Origin: Diphasiastrum complanatum
Lineage: Eukaryota; Streptophyta; Lycopodiopsida; Lycopodiales; Lycopodiaceae
NCBI GenBank assembly: GCA_029204225.1
Contig: CM055109.1
Span: forward strand, 29,074,361 to 29,138,360
Length of the DNA stretch: 64,000 nucleotides
Direction: 5' to 3'
Of this stretch, positions 1 through 12,300 are shown one piece after another. Under the pieces are notes generated by a model that worked only from the letters and a program-made list of their open reading frames with translations, made no database searches and was not told the origin of the DNA. Within the stretch, counting starts at the first letter, position 1; every line of letters starts with the position of its first letter. A program made the position numbers and the translations under genes.

Positions 1-391
1 GATCAAACCTGGATCTAGCCCCCAAGCCATGCCATGTGAAGCAAGAGGAGAAGAGAGAAACTGGTAACCTAAACTCAATATGTTGACAGGAGAATCCCCA
101 CCTCATTATATAGAGAGTAGAGTCCTGTGCATGAAACCATGCAACCCCCATGCAGGTCAACTATAAATAGATCACATCTCTTTATGCAATCCTCCTGCCT
201 ATATCCCTCACACAAACATGCAATACTCCATATGTCTCAATTAGAGTGTCTGGGTCCTCTCGAGGTTATTAGTCACAAACTGGCCTTGACATGGAATTAA
301 ATCACGGCGTGACCAATAAATCTTGAGTACTGGAGGGCCGGTCTACCATATTAGGACTATTCCAGGTCCTTAACCGAATATGGCCGTAACA
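1..391 (-). repeat. 3' LTR of the non-autonomous element, truncated
   Basis: It matches 2659-3049 without indels. About 88 bp of the LTR lie before the window. The minus strand carries a TATA-like stretch (ctatataatg) near 112-121, also present in the other LTR. Confidence 0.8.
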
Positions 392-2570
392 TTCTTCCCT
401 CCTTAATTTGCTTCTATCCTTAGAAGCTCCGCAAGACAAGAAAGAATAATAGGAACAGTTCCTTTAACTTTCAATATTAACCTAGGAAACCACTATCCTT
501 AGTGTGACTTTCATATCAAACAAGTACTCAGAGATAATCAATTTTCCAATTGTTAGTCTCTGTTTTGGAATACAACTCAAGTCTGAAAAAATATACTAAG
601 CGATAAATTTACGCTCAACACAAGTTAGTAACATCACCTTCATGTATAACACTTACATGAACCAACTGAGTGAAATATTACCTAACTCAGGAGACTAAAG
701 TTAAAGAAATAATATAATAATTATAATGACAGTCTGAAATTATTGGCAAATAATTCATAAGCTTCCAAGTACAACTATCCTTAGAATTCAATTCTAAGAT
801 ATGATAATTCATTCAACTAGAATCTCTAGGAGAATCATTAAGATATAGAATGATTAAAACTCAACTCTGAGTATCCCAGATACTCTTTTGAGTTAAATGC
901 TCCTGTTTCTAGCACCAAATGCAAGAAAATAGCATTCATTCATCTTAATAGACTTGTCTATCTCCTATGATAACTGGAGATGAAGAACTGTACTCAAGCA
1001 TCTGCAGACCATAAACTGTAGCAGAACAAAATCCACTAGATAAATAATATCTGTGAGATCCATAGGTTCTCGATTAAAATACTGGAGCAAAGAGATTTAA
1101 AACACTGATTTGAATTCTTACTCAATCAATAGATCAAGAATTAACCATCACACTTTGTCTAAAATTCTCTCCAAGCCTTGATCCACTGGTATGTAACCAC
1201 ACTGATGCAAATAGTCAGCCAATTCCTCCAAATTGCCAACCATTCATCACACGCATGAAACTAGCTCAAGACACTTTGCACAAGCGTGCTAGAAGCCCAA
1301 ACCAAAAGGTTTTAAAACATAAAAGGCCATAGGTCCTCACAAAAACACAAACCCTATCTTCTTCAAAGTAAAGAAGTCTTAGGGCCGGCTTCCTTTCAAC
1401 AACATCCGAGAGGGAGAGAGAGCTTCAACCAGAGATTCAAACCAGCCGCAACTTTTTCTGGAGAGAAGGCTTCTCAGCCGCAGGCCTCAAGGATGAGAGA
1501 AGCATGATAGGAGGCTGAATTGCACTTCCACCATCGCGTCAGGGAGAAAGAGAGGAAACAGGATCAGTTTCGTCCTTTCCCACAGCAAGGTATTTGGCTT
1601 TATGGCCAATATTCATCATCCTCTGCTGTCCACGTTCACAGCCTGTCTCAAGGTCGTTCAAATGTCTCTTACTGCTCTTACTCCAGGCGCTTCCCTCCAT
1701 CAGGAATGTCCTCACGTTCTTATGGCATATAGCTAAAAGATACATGATTATTCATTAAGGATAATCCTGCAGATGCATCTTTAAGAATTCAACAGACGAT
1801 TATGGAGCAGACCTGACTTACTGGGAAGGCCGAGTAGCAGTTTAAGACACATTCATCAACCCTGTTCTCAGAAATCAAAGATCAGCCACAGCTCTTTCGA
1901 TTCTAAGCAGGCAGAAACCAGCTGTCTCATGACTTCCAACAGCTTTCAGGGTTTCAAACCTCAAAACCGAGTCTGAAAGGAGACCAACGAGCATTTTATG
2001 ACAGAGTTACACATCAAGCTTCAACCTCTGATTTACCAGCTTAACATAGCTTCCATTCTGCTAAATTTTAACATAATTGCTCATCCACCTATATTTCCAT
2101 CATGCATGTTCTTAGGAGAGTTATGATTGTAAAATAATAAGTCTTAATCCTCAACATGCAATCAGTAGAATCATGTCACAAATTGCCAACAGTCCCCACA
2201 AACTGGATAGATCGATGTAGTATCAATCTATCTATGAAAACTAGAATATTATGGTCCAGCATGTTGTTAATATTTAACCAAACAGAAAACCAGCTATTGA
2301 GCAGATCATTCACACCTTTGAAAGTTTCCTCGACTAGAACAGAGAATTAAGAATGAATTCACACTAATTCTTAGCATCTATTACCAGAACTGACCATGTA
2401 GAAGAGCATTCTACCCTCATATTGGCCAAGCATGCTCTCAACCGGAATTTGTGAATTCAACTCCATAATTTCTTTGAGAAAATAGCACTTCAACTGGGAT
2501 GTAAAGCCAAGTGCTCCCAACTTCCAAACCGATGTAGAGCTTGCCTCCATCCTATCCAAGACCATACCAA

Positions 2571-3049
2571 TGTAAAGACCCTAAAGGATTGCCTCTAAAA
2601 CGAGGATAGGAGAACACAATAGGAGAGACTATGGAGCCAAACCGCCCAACCAATCCTAGATCAAACCTGGATCTAGCCCCCAAGCCATGCCATGTGAAGC
2701 AAGAGGAGAAGAGAGAAACTGGTGACCTAAACTCAATATGTCGACGGGAGAATCCCCACCTCATTATATAGCGAGTAGAGCCTTCTGCATGAAACCATGC
2801 AACCCCCATGCAGGTCAACTATAAATAAATCACATCTCTTCATGCAGTCCTCCTGCCTATATCCGTCACACAGACATGCAATACTCCGTATGTCTCAATT
2901 AGAGTGTCTGGGTCCTCTCAAGGTTCTTAGTCACAAACTGGCCTTGACATGGAATTAAATCACGGCGTGACCAATAAATCTCGAGTACCGGAGGGCCGGT
3001 CTACCATATTAGGACTATTCTAGGTCCTCAACCGAATATGGCCATAACA
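2571..3049 (-). repeat. 5' LTR of the non-autonomous element, 479 bp
   Basis: On the plus strand the LTR begins tgtaaagacc and ends ggccataaca, giving the TG...CA ends expected of an LTR. The right flank (ttgat) would be one side of a 5-bp target duplication in the interrupted Copia integrase. Confidence 0.8.
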
Positions 3050-3420
3050 TTGATCCTTGCAAAACACTTGAAATTCCGGAGAAAGATACTCTCCCCCTTT
3101 GTCCAAGCGAAGTATCTTAATTTGTCTATCTGTTTCTTTCTCCACCTGTATCTTAAACCATGTGAAATACTTGAAAGCTTCACCCTTATTCTTCAGAAGA
3201 TAGATCCATGTCTTCCTAGAATAGTCATCCACAAACACCATAAAGTAACTTGCTCCCCCATAAGGTTGAGTCCTCATAGGACCACACAAATATGTATGAA
3301 CAAGTTCTAGAACATTTTTCGCCCTGAATGTACTAGGCAAAAATTTCTTCATACCATCATCTGCCTTATCTTAGAAGGTTCTTTGTTTGCCTCTGATGCT
3401 TAAGATGTTGAGTCTAGTTT
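3050..3420 (-). pseudogene. Ty1/Copia integrase fragment
   Basis: The minus strand encodes the start of a Copia integrase core. It includes LVHTYLCGPMRTQPYGGASY, where the catalytic Asp of the usual HTDLCGP is Tyr, then FMVFVDDYSRKTWIYLLKNK and a segment ending LDKGGEYLSPEFQVFCKD. A weak GKQRTF motif upstream fits the pre-integrase region. The frame stops at 3049, where the LTR element has inserted. The missing first catalytic Asp and the absence of the rest of the polyprotein mark a dead fragment. It lies in an intron of PDS5, antisense. Confidence 0.85.
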
Positions 3421-3623
3421 TTCTGGTCACCATTTCTTTTTTCTCTAGTAAATTTTCTTGAATCATGACGTTATAAGCCACTGTTTTACTGCACTTGTTT
3501 GGGAGGATGACGTGATGGTTGTGTCCAGGTTGAGAACTTCTTCCATTTCCATGCTAATAGTTGCTATTAGATTGGACGTTATTCTCTCTCAAGGTAATCT
3601 TGTGCTCGATACTGTGATTGCAG

Positions 3624-6360
3624 TTCATTAGATTTGACACTTGAGAACTTGTGCTTGGAGGGGAGCCGCAAGCAAGCGAAGTATGCTGTTTCTGCGATTG
3701 CAGCAACTACATCAGACTCCGGTTTGAAGGCTCTTTCTGTATTATATGGCGTAAGCGTTGGCTACTTTTACCTGTCAATCACTGCTAGAATGTCATTATG
3801 ATATTTCTGAGGTGTTGCCAGTTATTTTAGCCTACGTCTTATTACAATTTGTTGTTTCCAGAGGCTTGTGGATTCATTAGAGGACAATAACCATCTTGCA
3901 ACAAAGTTACAATCTCTGAGTTGCATTGCTCAAAATGCAATGCCAGTTTTTGAAACCCGTGAAGATGAAATCATCCGCTTCGTCGTTCGCAATCTTCTTC
4001 GGCGAAATTCTGTAAGTGCTGCTTAGACTTATTTGGTTGTCTCATCAAAAGAGGCATGACTTTGTTGCAATCGATCATTCTTCACAATTTTTGTCATCCT
4101 GCTGCGTTGCTGGTGTGGTTCAGGTTAATTTGGAGGAGAAAAAGTCAAATTGGGAGAGCAAAAGCAAGGAAACACTTTTAAAGGTGGGTTTGCCATGTGA
4201 ACCATTCGTAAGTTCCATTCCGGTGTGTATGATTGATGGAAAAATTTAACACAATGTTATGCTATCGCCTAGTGGGCGATTGCTTAATAGTGCTGCTTAC
4301 CTCATAGGATGGTGTCAATCAAAGCATCATTGTGAAGGCTACTTAAATTTTATAGTCTAGCTTATGCTTATAATTGGTACTTGCTTTCAAGCTGCAATCA
4401 TTAAAATTGGAGGTGGAGAAAATGCAAATTATTGTGAAGTATTTTTCGTTCTTCATGTTTCAATTGCTAATAGTAGTCTAAAAAGGATTCTATTTCTGTT
4501 TTGCAGTTTTTCTTTCTGATTTAGATTTTTTCTGTTATGCAGATCTATGGTATCAAGACTTTGGTTAAAAGTTTTCTTCCAAACAAGGATGCACACTTAA
4601 GGCAGAGGCTGAAGGGTTTGTGTGGTGTTTTGCTGAAACTTCTGCAATCTGGTGAAATACATGAAGATGTTCAATCGAGGTGAATGCTTCTTCCTTTGCC
4701 CACAATGGTGTAAAAGCACAAATTTTGTTTGTTTCTGTTTTTGGAATGTTGAGGAGACATGAGTTTCATGGTCACAAATTAAAGTGAATCGTGCTTGTGC
4801 AGTGAAATCGATAAAGCACATTTGCGCCTTGCTGCTGCGAAAGGTGTTTTAAGGCTTTCACGAAAATGGGACCTGCAGATCCCCGCACAACTTTTTCATT
4901 TGACAGTATTGACTGCACAGGTGAGGATCTTGTTCACAGACAATGCTTTAAGAAATAAAAATTCCAGATCTACAATTTGTGCTATTTTGTGCTATTTTTT
5001 TTTGGTTTTGTTTTGTTTAAAGTGGATAGAAGTAGTTTGTTGGGATCCAGTTTCATTTCTTAGATCCCCAGGAACTCTTCCAACTTAGGAGTTCTATGTC
5101 ATTCTGTGTTATTATCATGGTGTTTAGTTAATCAGAGCCAATTCTTTTGAAATTTGTTTGTAGAGCACCTCATTCACCTTGGGAGTAGATTTTCAATGCC
5201 CAATATACCACAGTAAACATTTTGAATCAATTTTCTTGTGACTGCATTGGGGTATGCTCACTTTTGATGTCTGAAAGTGTTATGCTTCAATCTAGTTTCT
5301 TGTATATTAAATCCGCTGCCTAGATTCAAACAGCGAAGTGGACAAGTCAGTGTCTTTGACCATCTGATCCTGTGTGTTCTCGTTTTCATTAGAAAGAGGA
5401 AATTTTTGTTGATAGCTGGAGATACTAGTTTTCTAAATTTTATTGAAAACTTTGATAACCTTGATTGTAGGTGGTTTAGATTTCCAGAAGAGAAATTTCT
5501 GTGTGTTGGTGGGAAAATCAATTTTCTATTTGAAGGCTTACTTATAAACTCTATTATAAATGAAAAGTTCTTAATTTAAGAAAAATTGCCATTGAACACA
5601 AGATCTGTTTCTTGTTATTGAGAGGAGATTAAAATATCCATTTTGTTAACATCTCCCTACATTCATTACTAGCTTTACATTCACTTTCCTCCAAAATCTG
5701 GACCTATTTTTATTGGAGTGATTGATGTTCTTCTGCTTTAATATGTAACTTTTCGAATACAGATTTGATTTAGTCTAGTTTGAAAAACCATTCTCAAAGT
5801 TATGGTTGATTATTATGGAAACTTTTGTAATCTCCTTGTGCTATGTGTTGTTGATATGTACGGGCTATATTGTCGTATTAACTGTTATATCTGTTTCTTC
5901 AGGATCCTTCTGTTCAAGTGCGCCGACAGTTTCTCTTGAAAGCTAATCAGTATTTAAGAGAGCATGCCCTTTCTAACAAATATGCTAGCACCTTTGCATT
6001 AAGTGCTGCGGATTCTGCCAAGGATGTTCTGACACATGTGAGAAGCTTTTTGTTTATATTATTCTTTGTATGATGCTTGGCTTCTAAGTAAACTTGCTTC
6101 ATTTTTCAATGTGGTGAGTCCATTTGAATCAGCTTTCATTGTGTGCAGTCCAAGCGTTGCCTGGCAGAGTTTGTTGAGACTTCTCGCCGTGAAGCACGCT
6201 TACGGCAAGTTTCAGCTTCTGTACAAGTGGAAGGATACCTCTTGCCATACCATCCTGAATATGTTCTAGTATATCTTCTCCATGTTCTTGCTCATCATCC
6301 TTCGTTTCCTGCATCCGATGAACCACCGGAGGATGCAAGTGTCTTTGAGCCTTTCTATCG
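3624..6360 (+). CDS. PDS5: PDS5 exons 1-7 of those visible: HEAT-repeat region
   Basis: These seven exons (visible residues about 1-313) encode helical HEAT-type sequence. Recognisable family blocks are LEGSRKQAKYAVSAIAAT, RLVDSLEDNNHLATKLQSL, AMPVFETREDEIIRFV, IYGIKTLVKSFLPNKDAH, DPSVQVRRQFLLKANQYL and LPYHPEYVLVYLLHVLAHHP. Six introns are short (about 110-360 bp) apart from 4921-5902, which is about 1 kb and holds nothing I recognise. Exon 1 starts with a split codon, so its 5' neighbour lies before 3624, probably before the window. The last exon ends in phase 2 (CG), completed by the T at 16319. Confidence 0.93.
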
Positions 6361-9300
6361 GTAAGATGGAATTTGGATCTGCATAAGTGTAGGCATTGTT
6401 TGATGCATTTTGTTCTTTTTCTTTCAATATACAGGTTAAGAGATTGTGAAGGTTTTCTCAGGCTTGGTCTACTCACATTATGCTTGATATGTAATTTGGG
6501 CTGCATCATTGCATCTGGGGTCAAAGTGGCAAGAGAAGACTATAAAGTCTTGCTTTTGGAAAGTTATCCTCTTTAGGTTCAGTCTTTTTTTCATTAAGTA
6601 TAAATACCATATGTAAATGTTTGAAGGTTTGGATGAGCAAGGTTGGACTTCATTCGATTGAGTTTGCTCTTTCAAGCCATTTTTATGTGCATTTTATCAA
6701 CTACACTACAACAAAGTTGATTACAGTAGCTAAAATACAAAAATACAAAACACTCAAGAGATAAGGGAATTCGTATAAGAGATATCAATCACGTTTAAAG
6801 ACTATCAATCTTGGCACCCAATAATTGGTGTGTTTGTGAAGGCCTCCCCTCCAGCCTCCCTTTGAGTTCGATTGAAGTCCGCCCATGATATGGATGCTTG
6901 AGAGACTGGGGCAAAAATTGTGATACACTCCTCACTGGGCGGGTGCTTAGTGTTGAGGAAAATGGCACCAATCAGACTTCATGCTTCAACTTCAGACCAT
7001 CAGACTTCAATGTTTACAATTTGTGTTCAACGTTGAAGATGTTTCGTTTTCAGATCTCTTGGCCTTGCAGCCCATTCTTCAACATCAAACTTTGTGGCCC
7101 CTTCAACCCGTCTTCATATCATGAACTTCTGGCCTTTCAGAAGATTAAAATTTGGCCTTACGGCATGCTGCAGCTTTTTGGAATTTTGTGGGGCAAATCA
7201 TGATTCTTTGGGTTTCGGGAATCACAAATCTGCGAATTACGATTGGTTGCAGTGAATCACAGAAAAAATAAAAACAGAAAGAAGACAAAAAGGGTGTGAA
7301 GACATGTAGGTCTGGAATGGAAGATGATGATAAACTCCTGAGAGAATTAGAAAGGAGAGATAAAATGGGCATGAAAGATCAAAAAATTAGGTCCATTCAT
7401 GGATCTTGGTGTAAGAGTCAGGCATATGTTCCTGAATGTCCACCAGGAAAAGAGCTCCTTAAGCACTCAAGTGTACAAGATTTGAACTTGAGCAGACTGG
7501 GGATGAAAATTGCAGGTACCACAACCACCGACCAAGAACAGGTGAGCTCTTTTGCTTGATCAATGATACTCATGAGGGAAGTTGGTTTGTCATCTAGCGC
7601 CTTAAGTTCTCCGAGCCTTGCACCATCACAGAAATTAGACAAGTTGGAGGTTCTTCCAAACAGGACAGCAATTTTGCTGCTAATAAATGAGCTCTTGCAT
7701 CCAATTTGCTTTTGGCCTCTGGATCCAGAGAAATGCATTAGATAACAATTCTAATGAACAAACAGTTGTTGAAGGATTGGAGATAACAAAACTTCTTAAT
7801 GGGAACTAGGTATCTAGCATGCCTCAAGGAAATGAGGCCCATACATGGAGTTGTCAAGATGATTGCTTTGCTGGAAACAGGTTAGTCCCTGCACGTGGGG
7901 AAAGGCAAGATGAAGACATCTGTAGGTTGGAAGGAAGTGGGGCAAGAAAGGAGTAGCCCATGAATAGGGATGTAAATAGAGAGATTTATCACCCATGTAT
8001 TCAGCTTGAGGAAAGAGGAAAGCGCATAATGCAGAGTGAGGCATGGAGAGAAACTTGGAGAGAAAGAAAGAAAGAAAGATTTTATTAATGTCTTTTGCAT
8101 GCCTTGTAGGAAATAGAAGCCTAAGAATCCAGAATCTTAACTATTCAATCACACAAAGCATTCTCAAAAGAAAGAGAGAGATGGCTAGAAACCCTCTTGT
8201 AGAAACTCGTGGACAGCCAAGGAGAATGGTTAGTATTGCTTACAAAAGTGTTTCATACAAATGGGATGCACACATATATGTAGTCCAAGATGACTATCTA
8301 ACTTCATGACTATTGGCTAGCCAACTACTTGACTATTGGCTATCCAACTTTCTATAAGTTACATAGAAAGAATAAGGTACCTCCAATATGTCAAGTTGGG
8401 GTACTTAATGTCACAATTAGGCCTAGTGGACCCATGAGTCCCTACCAAGTTAATTTCATACTAACTTAGCTAACATTAAGTTTAGTAGGCCTAATATAAT
8501 ATGACGATGGTTACACAACTCTCAACCTTTTGGGTCAAAGTAACCTATGGTAATGTAAGCAATTCCATTTACATTCTAACACCCTCCTTAAATGGAAATG
8601 CATAACATAACATGAAGTAACTTTTCAAAAGAGAAAAATGTAACTTGCTGTCCGAACTTCATGTCGCCAAATAAACTTCGCACCGAAGTAGTCGAAATCT
8701 CATCCCCAATCATGTCCAACATATAAAAGGAAAAGAATGCGTAATAATGAAGCATCAAGTCAAAGGGTGAGGATTTGCATGCTCCATCCGAAGTAGGAAA
8801 CCAACATAAACTCGGCAATAATTCGAAACATGGAATTGTAATCCATCATAGGCTCCCACATCATTCGAAAAAACTTTTCACCATAAGGACAATAAAAAAG
8901 TGAACCAAACTCTTTTGGCATCAGATCCTCCCAAACCTTACCGTCAATGACTTGCTCACATAGAATAGGCAATGTACCAACATCATGATGAAGAGTAAGT
9001 GTAGAACCAAAAAAATCAGCAAGAGGTACTGATTTTAAAGAGGCGTGTGCCTTTCCTTCGTAGTAAGACATTTCTTTGTTGTCCTGCAAAGTCTCCAATA
9101 GTCGACAAGGAACTGTTATGGGCTGTTCAACACTTTGCTGCCCAAAGTGTTCCCAACATGTTCATAATCTTCCGCAGGCTGTTCCTGAAGCATAATGGAC
9201 TGCTCATGATGTAAAATGTGTTGTAAATGACCAAAAGAAGATGACTGAACCTGTTGTCCAACGTCTTCATCATAAAAATTTGGCAAACTATCAAGAGATG

Positions 9301-12300
9301 CATCAACGATGGTGTCATCAAAGCTGTCCCTCGAAGAGGCATGGGATGACATAGAAGATTCTTCAAGTAATGAATAATTCTCTCCAAACGAATGCTCGCT
9401 CTTAACACTTTGAACAAAAGTACTAATTGACACATGTTGACTCCCTTCTCGATTAGTACAAAACGGTTCCAAAGAGTGCTTGAATTTTTTAGCCTTTGCT
9501 AAAACATTTAATTGAAAAGGTTTCGCATGAAACTTTTCACTAAGGCATCCATCATATGCATCAACTTGCGGTGATTTTAAAAAAGAAGATTGCTTCAACA
9601 TCTGCTCAATGTATCGTTGTTGAGAGATGAAGATTCCAACCCCATGTGGAACATCAACAAGAACCCAAGTGTGGTTCTTCATGAGTTACACTCTTCTTGC
9701 ATCACATCCTCCTAACATTTTACTCCTTTGGCCTGCTCATAAAAAACAGGTTCTACTGCACCATCCTCAATAGAAATAAGGGCAAAATCAGAAAAATCAG
9801 CAAATTCTATTGATTTAGTAGAGGCACTAGTCTTCCCTTCATAGAAATGATCCACTTTGTTGTCCTGCAAAGTCTGCAACAACCATTTAGGGACTGGTTT
9901 GGGCTGTCCAACAACCTTACCTTTGTCAACACTTTGCTGTCCAAAGTGTTCCAAATCCAAAGTGTTCCAAACTTGGACCTTGCTGTCCAAAGTGTTCCGA
10001 ACTTGGACCTTGCTGTCCAATGTTTTCCGAACTTGGACCTTGCTGTCCAATGTCTTCAACAGGCTGCTCTTCACCATAAATAGGTTCTTCTTGATGAACT
10101 ATGGGCTGCAAAATTGAAGAAGTAGTGGGCTGTCCATTAGAAGTTGACCCTTATTTTCATGATTAGATGGCAAAACCAAATCTGGAAATATTTCAAGATA
10201 TGCATCATGGGGGAGGTCCCCTTTCATGACATGAGTGGGCGCAACATCATAGAAGGCATATTCCCCTCCTCGAAAAACTTCAGATTTTGCCTTCATAGGA
10301 TAAATCCATGTAAATCTTGAAAGGTCATCAATAAAAGTAACAAAGAAGGCTTCTCTTTCCACTTGCCTTTGCCTTTGCCTTTTGCAAAGAAAGCTTGATC
10401 TTGTTGGTACAACGGGAGCGTATGAAATGTCTCCATAACAGAACAGAAAAGCATATGTACTACAACTGCAATGATAGAGTACATCTAATGTAAAGAGTCA
10501 GGTTGCCAATATGATAATGGTATATCTCGCTGTCCTCAAATATTGCTGCTGTCAAAGAAAGATGTAATGGGGATAACGTTTGGAGGTGGTCTTGATAAGT
10601 GCTGCTGACGTTGCCAAGGAGGTCGTCTCTGAATAGTGGCTCTGCAGATAACATGAGTATGTGTAGTACGTCGTCTCTGGTCTATATGTCGGGAAAAGTC
10701 ACTGTCATTGCCACTGTCATCCGAGCTAAGGTCCATTCGCGATCTCTTGCGGAGCAGAACGATGTGATTTGGAGCTGTATGTCAGGATGAGTTGGTGACT
10801 GGCATAGGTCCTGTCGTAGTAAAAACATCTCTCTGACCATAAGTGCAACGCATCGTGGATCATCATATCATATATGCTATAAGGGACTGCAATGTGACTG
10901 AAGCATCTCAAAGAAGGCAATTGTATCTCCCTATGATCTCATAGTAGACTGGACATCTGAATAAAAAGTGCTCGTCGGACTCCACCTCAGACAGTGAACA
11001 TATCTGGCAGATCCGCTCCTCTCGTGGGGGGGGGCGGGGGGGTGTACCATGGAAACGTCCAACCTCAATTTCAAGCTAATGTGATGAGACTCATAACTGA
11101 CCCACTATAATCCAGAGTCTAAATAGCGTGGTAGAACTGGTGTCCCCACAGCACGGTGACAACATCCATCTCCAAGAAATGAGTCCTGTAATAGTTGGTT
11201 TTGACCCCCAACTGGCCCTACCATGTACGGTGAAGATATGCTCTATAGAGAAAACACCTGATATAGTCGGGGGTGCCCGATGGGAGGTTCGTGATAGAGA
11301 TGTCGAGGGTATCAAGTAGACGTGATGCCCGTGAGAACCATGACAAGCGATATTCCAGACTATGAAGGTGCCGAAATGATGTGAGTGCCGCCTGTGAGTA
11401 TCTTTGTGCATCCATGGGAAGCAACTTGAGGTGCTGTATATATGTGATGAGATGAAAGATGGCATCAAGTTGTATAGGTGGAACTGCAAACTTTGCTAGG
11501 ATAATCTGGTTTGGGATGGAGGGCTTAGCCGATATCATCCGTGATAGCATAAGGACCTGTAGTTGTGAGATACTGGCCCAGTCAACTGAGGTGACCCTGG
11601 ACACCATGCCTCTACAACGTACAATGTTGTGGGGGAGACAAAAGTGTCAAACAACCAACACGTACTCAGGGCGTCCCGAATAAATCTCTGGGAGCAAAAT
11701 TGCTCAAGCTGGACCAAGGAGGCATGTCCCTTCCCAAGTCTAGCTGTAGCTGCATGTCTCATACCAAATATACGACCAGTGAAAAGAACCCCAAGATAAG
11801 TGTAGGATGACACAATCCCCAGTGGCTATCCGTCAAGAATAAGCTCTTGTCGCTGCATGAAGGCCCTAGATGTGTTGAAGACCATAACTTTGGTCTTTTC
11901 AATGTTAACCTTGAGGCCCCATCTGGTGCAAAAATCATGGAGAGTATCCAGCTGCCTCTGTAAACCCTCTCTAGTCGAGGACACTAAAGCTACATCATCT
12001 ACAAATAGGAGAATGGCAATCGGAATATTCCCAAGCCTCCAGCATGTACCACCGCTTTGCTCAATGACTCTCTCAAGCTCATCAATATATAGTCCAAATA
12101 GTGTAGGTGAGAGGGAACAACCCGGCTTCACCCCAATGGTGCTCCATATATGCTCTGAGATGCCACTGTCACTCCGAAAACATCCAAGAACTCGCTCATA
12201 AAGTGCCATCACCCAACAAAGCAAGAGTAAACCCTCTGTCTCCTATGTTTGGCTTCCTCAATGATAGCTCGGAGAGTGAAGACATGATCTATGGTAGAAT

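Larger units (their letters stand above)
1..3049 (-). mobile_element. Non-autonomous LTR retrotransposon (TRIM/LARD-like), left end cut by the window
   Basis: Positions 1-391 and 2659-3049 are direct repeats of equal length, 391 bp, with about 20 differences by eye (roughly 95% identical). They are the two LTRs of one element. Orientation is minus: next to the left LTR the minus strand reads a purine tract (aaggagggaagaa) followed by TG, and beside the right LTR it reads ttggtatggtcttgg, resembling the start of an initiator-Met tRNA primer site. The 2.2 kb interior (392-2570) holds only short frames, one of which (2371-2565, minus) starts at the expected gag position. I see no protease, integrase or reverse transcriptase, so movement would need proteins from another element. 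It sits inside a Copia integrase fragment, itself in a PDS5 intron. The left flank is outside the window, so the target duplication cannot be checked. Confidence 0.8.

Noticed and set aside
7296-7745. Possible spliced pseudogene in the giant intron
   Set aside because: Hydrophilic short frames with a GT-like junction near 7541, but no recognised family and no continuing exon.
11020-11045. G-rich run as a G-quadruplex regulatory element
   Set aside because: It is a mutated stretch inside the dead LINE; a single G-run cluster without context.
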